The notes below the pieces were generated by a model. The model searched no databases, was not told the DNA's origin, and saw only the letters and a list, made by a program, of their open reading frames with translations. A stretch of DNA of 33,154 nucleotides from a virus: positions 1-33,154 of IMG/VR virus record IMGVR_UViG_3300017786_003006; one strand, 5' to 3'. A program made the position numbers and the translations under genes. Shown here one piece after another: positions 30,425 to 33,154 of the stretch (its first letter is position 1; each line of letters starts with the position of its first letter).

Positions 30425-31465
30425 TTAGCCTCCATAGACTGTATTATGTGTATTCAAGCAACGTACGAAAACTGCACACTTTGGCATATCTTTAATTCTG
30501 TTTGCTCCAATGTATGTACATGTGCTTCTAACTCCGCCTAATATTTCTGTTACGGTATTATCAACAGAACCTTTATGAGGAACAGTAACTACTTTACCTT
30601 CTGCTCCTCTGTAACCAGATTTACGAGAACCATAAATTGACATAGCTTCGTCTGAGCTCATACCATAAAACTTTACCATGCCATCGATTATCTCTCCTTC
30701 AGATTCATCATGGCCTGCTAACATACCACCAAGCATGGTAAAATGAGCACCTGCTCCAAATGCTTTGGAAACATCACCAGGGTATACACAACCGCCATCT
30801 GCAATAATATGACCACCGATACCGTTTGCCGCATCTGCACATTCGATAATACCTGATAGCTGAGGAATTCCAACACCTGTCATTAGTCGTGTAGTACATA
30901 CTGATCCTGGACCAATACCACACTTAATAATGTCGGCACCTTTGATAATTAACTCCTCAACCATTTCTGCAGTAATAACATTGCCTGCAATAATAGTTTT
31001 ATCTGGATATCTGTCACGAAGACGTGAAATAAAGTCTCCAAAGTTTTCGTGATAAGCATTTGCTACATCAACTGTAATAAATTTAATATCCGGGTATGCT
31101 CCTAATACTGCATTCATTGTTGCAAAGTCTTCCGCTTCTGGATCCCAGATTGCGGCTGTTCCTGTGCATACACTTAGGTACTTCATCTTAACACCGTCAC
31201 CGATGGCTTGATTCCATTCATCAAGTGTATAATGTTTTCGCATTATAGTCAACATCTTATGTTCTTGCAACTTTTTAGCCATTGTAAAAGTTCCAACACC
31301 ATCCATATTGCTTGCTACAATAGGAACTCCTGTCCATTCATTTCCAGAATTATGGAATTTAAAAGTACGGAGCAGGTCAACATCTCGTCTAGATTCTAGT
31401 TTACTTCTCTTAGGTTTAAAGAGAACATCTTTAAAATCTAGTTTAATTTCATCTTCAATTCGCAT
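30425..31465 (-). CDS. guaC: GMP reductase
   Basis: 346 aa, one residue from E. coli GuaC (347), and alike along its whole length: RIEDEIKLDFKDVLFKPKRS, then GVPIVASNMDGVGTF, and the catalytic loop GIGPGSVCTTR (Cys190). After that come PQLSGIIECADAANGIGGHI, ADGGC and GGVRSTCTYIGA. No CBS domains, unlike most IMP dehydrogenases. It reduces GMP to IMP with NADPH, returning guanine nucleotide to the branch point, so an infected cell could shift G to A, which suits an AT-rich genome. GAGG seven bases before the ATG. All catalytic residues look intact; likely acquired from a bacterial host. Confidence 0.92.
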   Translation of the reverse strand: MRIEDEIKLDFKDVLFKPKRSKLESRRDVDLLRTFKFHNSGNEWTGVPIVASNMDGVGTFTMAKKLQEHKMLTIMRKHYTLDEWNQAIGDGVKMKYLSVCTGTAAIWDPEAEDFATMNAVLGAYPDIKFITVDVANAYHENFGDFISRLRDRYPDKTIIAGNVITAEMVEELIIKGADIIKCGIGPGSVCTTRLMTGVGIPQLSGIIECADAANGIGGHIIADGGCVYPGDVSKAFGAGAHFTMLGGMLAGHDESEGEIIDGMVKFYGMSSDEAMSIYGSRKSGYRGAEGKVVTVPHKGSVDNTVTEILGGVRSTCTYIGANRIKDMPKCAVFVRCLNTHNTVYGG

Positions 31466-31503
31466 TAGCTTTCCTCTTTTCTACAATATTAATTATGTAA
31501 GTC

Positions 31504-31755
31504 TTAAGGAACTTTATTACCAGTTACGTCAAGGATTTCTTCAACAGCCTCAAGATCAGTTTGATCTCTTTCAAAGTCACCTTTGAATGCTTTAGTGATT
31601 GCTTTATTTAGAACTGCTGGTTTAATTTCAAGTTCTTCTGCAATCGCGGAAACTGTATCTTTGAGTCCACCATTTAGGTCCTCAACTTCACGTTTAATTT
31701 GTACGCCGTCATTAATTACGGACTTTAGTTTAGCAATTTGCTCTGGGGTAAACAT
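31504..31755 (-). CDS. DsbA-like small double-stranded DNA-binding protein of T4-like phages
   Basis: 83 aa (T4 DsbA is 89). NGGLKDTVSAIAEELEIKPA followed by NKAITKAFKGDFERDQTDLEAVEEILD aligns by shape with the T4 helix pattern: a basic helix ending in a K-rich loop, then an acidic tail. T4 DsbA binds late promoter regions. AAGGAG before the ATG and a promoter (31790-31818) support it. Call is moderate since the sequence is short. Confidence 0.6.
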   Translation of the reverse strand: MFTPEQIAKLKSVINDGVQIKREVEDLNGGLKDTVSAIAEELEIKPAVLNKAITKAFKGDFERDQTDLEAVEEILDVTGNKVP

Positions 31756-31789
31756 TTGATCTCCTTATAGGTTTGTATTTACAAGTGTT

Positions 31790-31818
31790 ACTATACTACA
31801 CTTTAGATCAAAGGTCAA
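31790..31818 (-). promoter_or_regulatory. Sigma70-type promoter for the DsbA-like gene
   Basis: TTGACC (31818-31813), 17-bp spacer, TATAGT (31795-31790) on the minus strand; it abuts the fusion gene's stop. May also drive guaC and the polymerase downstream, since no terminator is visible. Confidence 0.8.
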
Positions 31819-31821
31819 GTA

Positions 31822-32619
31822 TTATTTTTGGTCATTTAACCGAAATATATCCTGTTCGGAACAGTTAGAACCATATTGTATTTCAATAATTCTAAGTAAG
31901 CTATTGGTTTCATTAGATAACATATGCCATTGGTCCTGATTTATATGTAAGGAGGAGTGCATTGGAAAATGGCCAATTAGTTCTTGGTCTGAACTTATAT
32001 CAAGTGTATAAACTGTTGCTTCACCTTCTGCAACAAACCAATGCTCGGCTCTATCTTTATGTCGTTGCATAGAAAGACTTTTCCCTGGCTCGACTGTTAA
32101 TTCTTTAACTTTTGTTGTTTTTAAATCTCTATGTACCGTCCAGGCACCCCAAGGACGGTGTTCTGTTTGTGTATTGTGTTTACCCCATCTGTACAATAAC
32201 TCACTGCTAGAGTTAGTTTTTTCTTCTCCACCAACACCCCATGCAAATGTAATGTTAGTAATGTTCGACTCCGGTACATTATTGGTAGTACGGTCACCAC
32301 CATTTGCAAATATGATTTCATTATCCGGAAAAGTTTTCTTTACATGATCTATTAGTTTACATGCAGTTCCATCACTATCATCAAATTCCATAGCAGAGTT
32401 AACCATATCTAAAGAATTTAGAATATCAAGTCTTTCCTTTATATTTTGAAAATTTTTTCCTTTTTTTATTCCTAGCCATTGATCCGAATTAACACCAACT
32501 AGCAGATATTGTCCTAACTCTTTTGCTCCTTTAAGTAACTTTAGATGTCCAGAATGCAGAGGATCAAACCCTCCGGATACTATAACTATACGTTCATTTG
32601 GTCTTGGATACGGATGCAT
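31822..32619 (-). CDS. Nucleotidyltransferase fused to a mannose-6-phosphate isomerase-type cupin
   Basis: 265 aa in two domains. Residues 10-145: cytidylyltransferase-like, with GGFDPLHSGHLKLL (His22, His25) and NSSSELLYRW in the place of the ISSTxxR motif. Residues 150-262: a cupin like the C-terminal domain of ManC/AlgA, with EHRPWGAWTV, VEPGKSLSMQRHKDRAEHW (His187, His193) and WHMLSN (His232). ManC carries its transferase domain as a different GT-A-like fold, so this fusion joins HxGH chemistry to the sugar-isomerase cupin. Probably makes an activated sugar or polyol for a surface polymer. AAGGAG ten bases upstream; a GATAAATA octamer at 32651-32658. Confidence 0.8.
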   Translation of the reverse strand: MHPYPRPNERIVIVSGGFDPLHSGHLKLLKGAKELGQYLLVGVNSDQWLGIKKGKNFQNIKERLDILNSLDMVNSAMEFDDSDGTACKLIDHVKKTFPDNEIIFANGGDRTTNNVPESNITNITFAWGVGGEEKTNSSSELLYRWGKHNTQTEHRPWGAWTVHRDLKTTKVKELTVEPGKSLSMQRHKDRAEHWFVAEGEATVYTLDISSDQELIGHFPMHSSLHINQDQWHMLSNETNSLLRIIEIQYGSNCSEQDIFRLNDQK

Positions 32620-32650
32620 AATACAAAAACTCCTTAATAAGTAATAGTAC

Positions 32651-32658
32651 TATTTATC
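32651..32658 (-). promoter_or_regulatory. Late-promoter-like octamer for the fusion gene
   Basis: GATAAATA on the minus strand, 32 bases before the ATG of the fusion gene; seven of eight match to the T4 late consensus. Lies in the divergent gap with the plus-strand gene. Confidence 0.4.
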
Positions 32659-32668
32659 GGAGAGAAAT

Positions 32669-33154
32669 GTGTTATTCAATTCTAAATATCCTATTATAGC
32701 AATGGCTATGAATCGAGTATCTGATTTAAAATTAGCTATTGCAACAAGCAAGGCCGGAGCAGTACCTAGTATTAGTGCTTTCAATTATTATACAGGCCCT
32801 GGTAGGTTGAGTTATGATTGGCTTAGAAAAAATATAAAAGAATTTTATAAAGAGTGTCCTAATGCAGATTTAATTATAAGCATTGACACACAATTTCTAA
32901 TAGACGAAGAATCTACTATGTGCGATTTATTAATAGAAGAAAAAGTTAGTCACGTAGAACTTATTCAAGTTGATGAATTATATAGAAGTAATGAAGCAGT
33001 AGTAACATCTCATCAAAGTAGAATGCAAGACTCTGGTATTAAATTAATATTAAAAGTTGTATCTGTTCCAACTGATATATCTAGGTATGCACGGTGGGCT
33101 GGAAATAGACAAGTAGATGCACTAGGTATTAAAAGTCCCCACGGTGCTGGTAGA
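32669..33154 (+). CDS. Nitronate monooxygenase / IMPDH-like TIM barrel protein, cut off by the window
   Basis: GTG start with CGGAGA: GGAG six bases before. 162 codons are open to the window edge; no stop is seen, so the 3' part is missing. YPIIAMAMNRVSDLKLAIAT, then SKAGAVPSISAFNYY, resembles the N-terminal FMN-barrel of nitronate monooxygenase/2-nitropropane dioxygenase proteins (PIIxAPMxxVSxxxLAxAxSxAGxxGxI). ALGIKSPHGAGR near the edge recalls the GxExGGHxG phosphate-site region. Divergent from the cytidylyltransferase fusion. Whether it binds FMN cannot be seen in the fragment. Confidence 0.5.
   Translation, partial: MLFNSKYPIIAMAMNRVSDLKLAIATSKAGAVPSISAFNYYTGPGRLSYDWLRKNIKEFYKECPNADLIISIDTQFLIDEESTMCDLLIEEKVSHVELIQVDELYRSNEAVVTSHQSRMQDSGIKLILKVVSVPTDISRYARWAGNRQVDALGIKSPHGAGR

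Noticed and set aside
30425-31465. IMP dehydrogenase
   Set aside because: No CBS domains, and the length and sequence follow GuaC throughout.
1-33154. CRISPR array, insertion sequence, integrase or attachment site
   Set aside because: No regularly spaced direct repeats, transposase, recombinase or flanking terminal repeats were seen.

Overview
The window is an AT-rich piece of a T4-like (myovirus) marine phage genome. Evidence: a family B DNA polymerase of gp43 type, a probable gp45 sliding clamp, a T4 RNase H-type 5'-3' nuclease and a DsbA-like small DNA-binding protein. These sit in very tightly packed genes with TAATG/ATGA overlaps and many small unknown proteins. The Azotobacter FdI-type 7Fe ferredoxin and E. 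coli-type GMP reductase point to a proteobacterial host. A phage of SAR11 or a related alphaproteobacterium (pelagimyophage-like) is my best guess, but this is inference and cannot be proven from the window.

Layout: nearly everything is on the minus strand. Only three genes are on the plus strand: a truncated oxygenase-like gene at the left edge, a fatty acid hydroxylase/sterol desaturase-like gene at 3.75 kb, and a truncated nitronate monooxygenase-like gene at the right edge. From left to right: (1) 0-5 kb, three 2OG-Fe(II)-oxygenase-like genes, an asparagine-synthetase-like gene without a glutaminase domain, and the membrane hydroxylase; (2) 5-8.4 kb, unknown proteins, a PiT-like phosphate permease, and a HExxH plus VWA protein; (3) 8.4-11.2 kb, an exported histidine phosphatase, PurS and a MoxR-type AAA+ ATPase, presumably the partner of the VWA protein; (4) 11.2-15.7 kb, tandem terminators, a very acidic protein, RNase H and small unknowns including a lipoprotein; (5) 15.7-19.4 kb, QueE, another 2OG oxygenase-like gene, 7Fe ferredoxin, a phosphoribosyltransferase and FolE; (6) 19.5-23.6 kb, glutaredoxin, cytidylyltransferase, cupin, GalE-type epimerase and a glycosyltransferase; (7) 23.6-26.8 kb, a QueD-like protein, an unknown protein coupled to DpdA, and the DpdA-type transglycosylase; (8) 26.8-32.6 kb, sliding clamp, DNA polymerase, GMP reductase, DsbA-like protein and a cytidylyltransferase-cupin fusion.

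How the genes may work together: FolE, the QueD-like protein and QueE make up the GTP to 7-carboxy-7-deazaguanine route, and DpdA would place a 7-deazaguanine base in DNA. The window therefore encodes most of a DNA guanine modification system, with no QueC in view. GMP reductase, PurS and a phosphoribosyltransferase give a purine-remodelling set around it. The ferredoxin could feed electrons to QueE. A second theme is surface or carbohydrate chemistry (epimerase, glycosyltransferase, two cytidylyltransferases, cupins), and a third is phosphate (PiT-like permease, histidine phosphatase).

Regulation is unusually legible. Nine minus-strand sigma70-type promoters, each with a spacer of exactly 17 bp, stand just upstream of VWA, phosphatase, MoxR, an unknown, RNase H, queE, folE, clamp and dsbA-like genes. 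Most lie against or inside the 3' end of the gene before. A few NATAAATA late-promoter-like octamers are also present. No tRNA, CRISPR array, insertion sequence or integrase was found, and no stretch over 300 bases lacks a gene.
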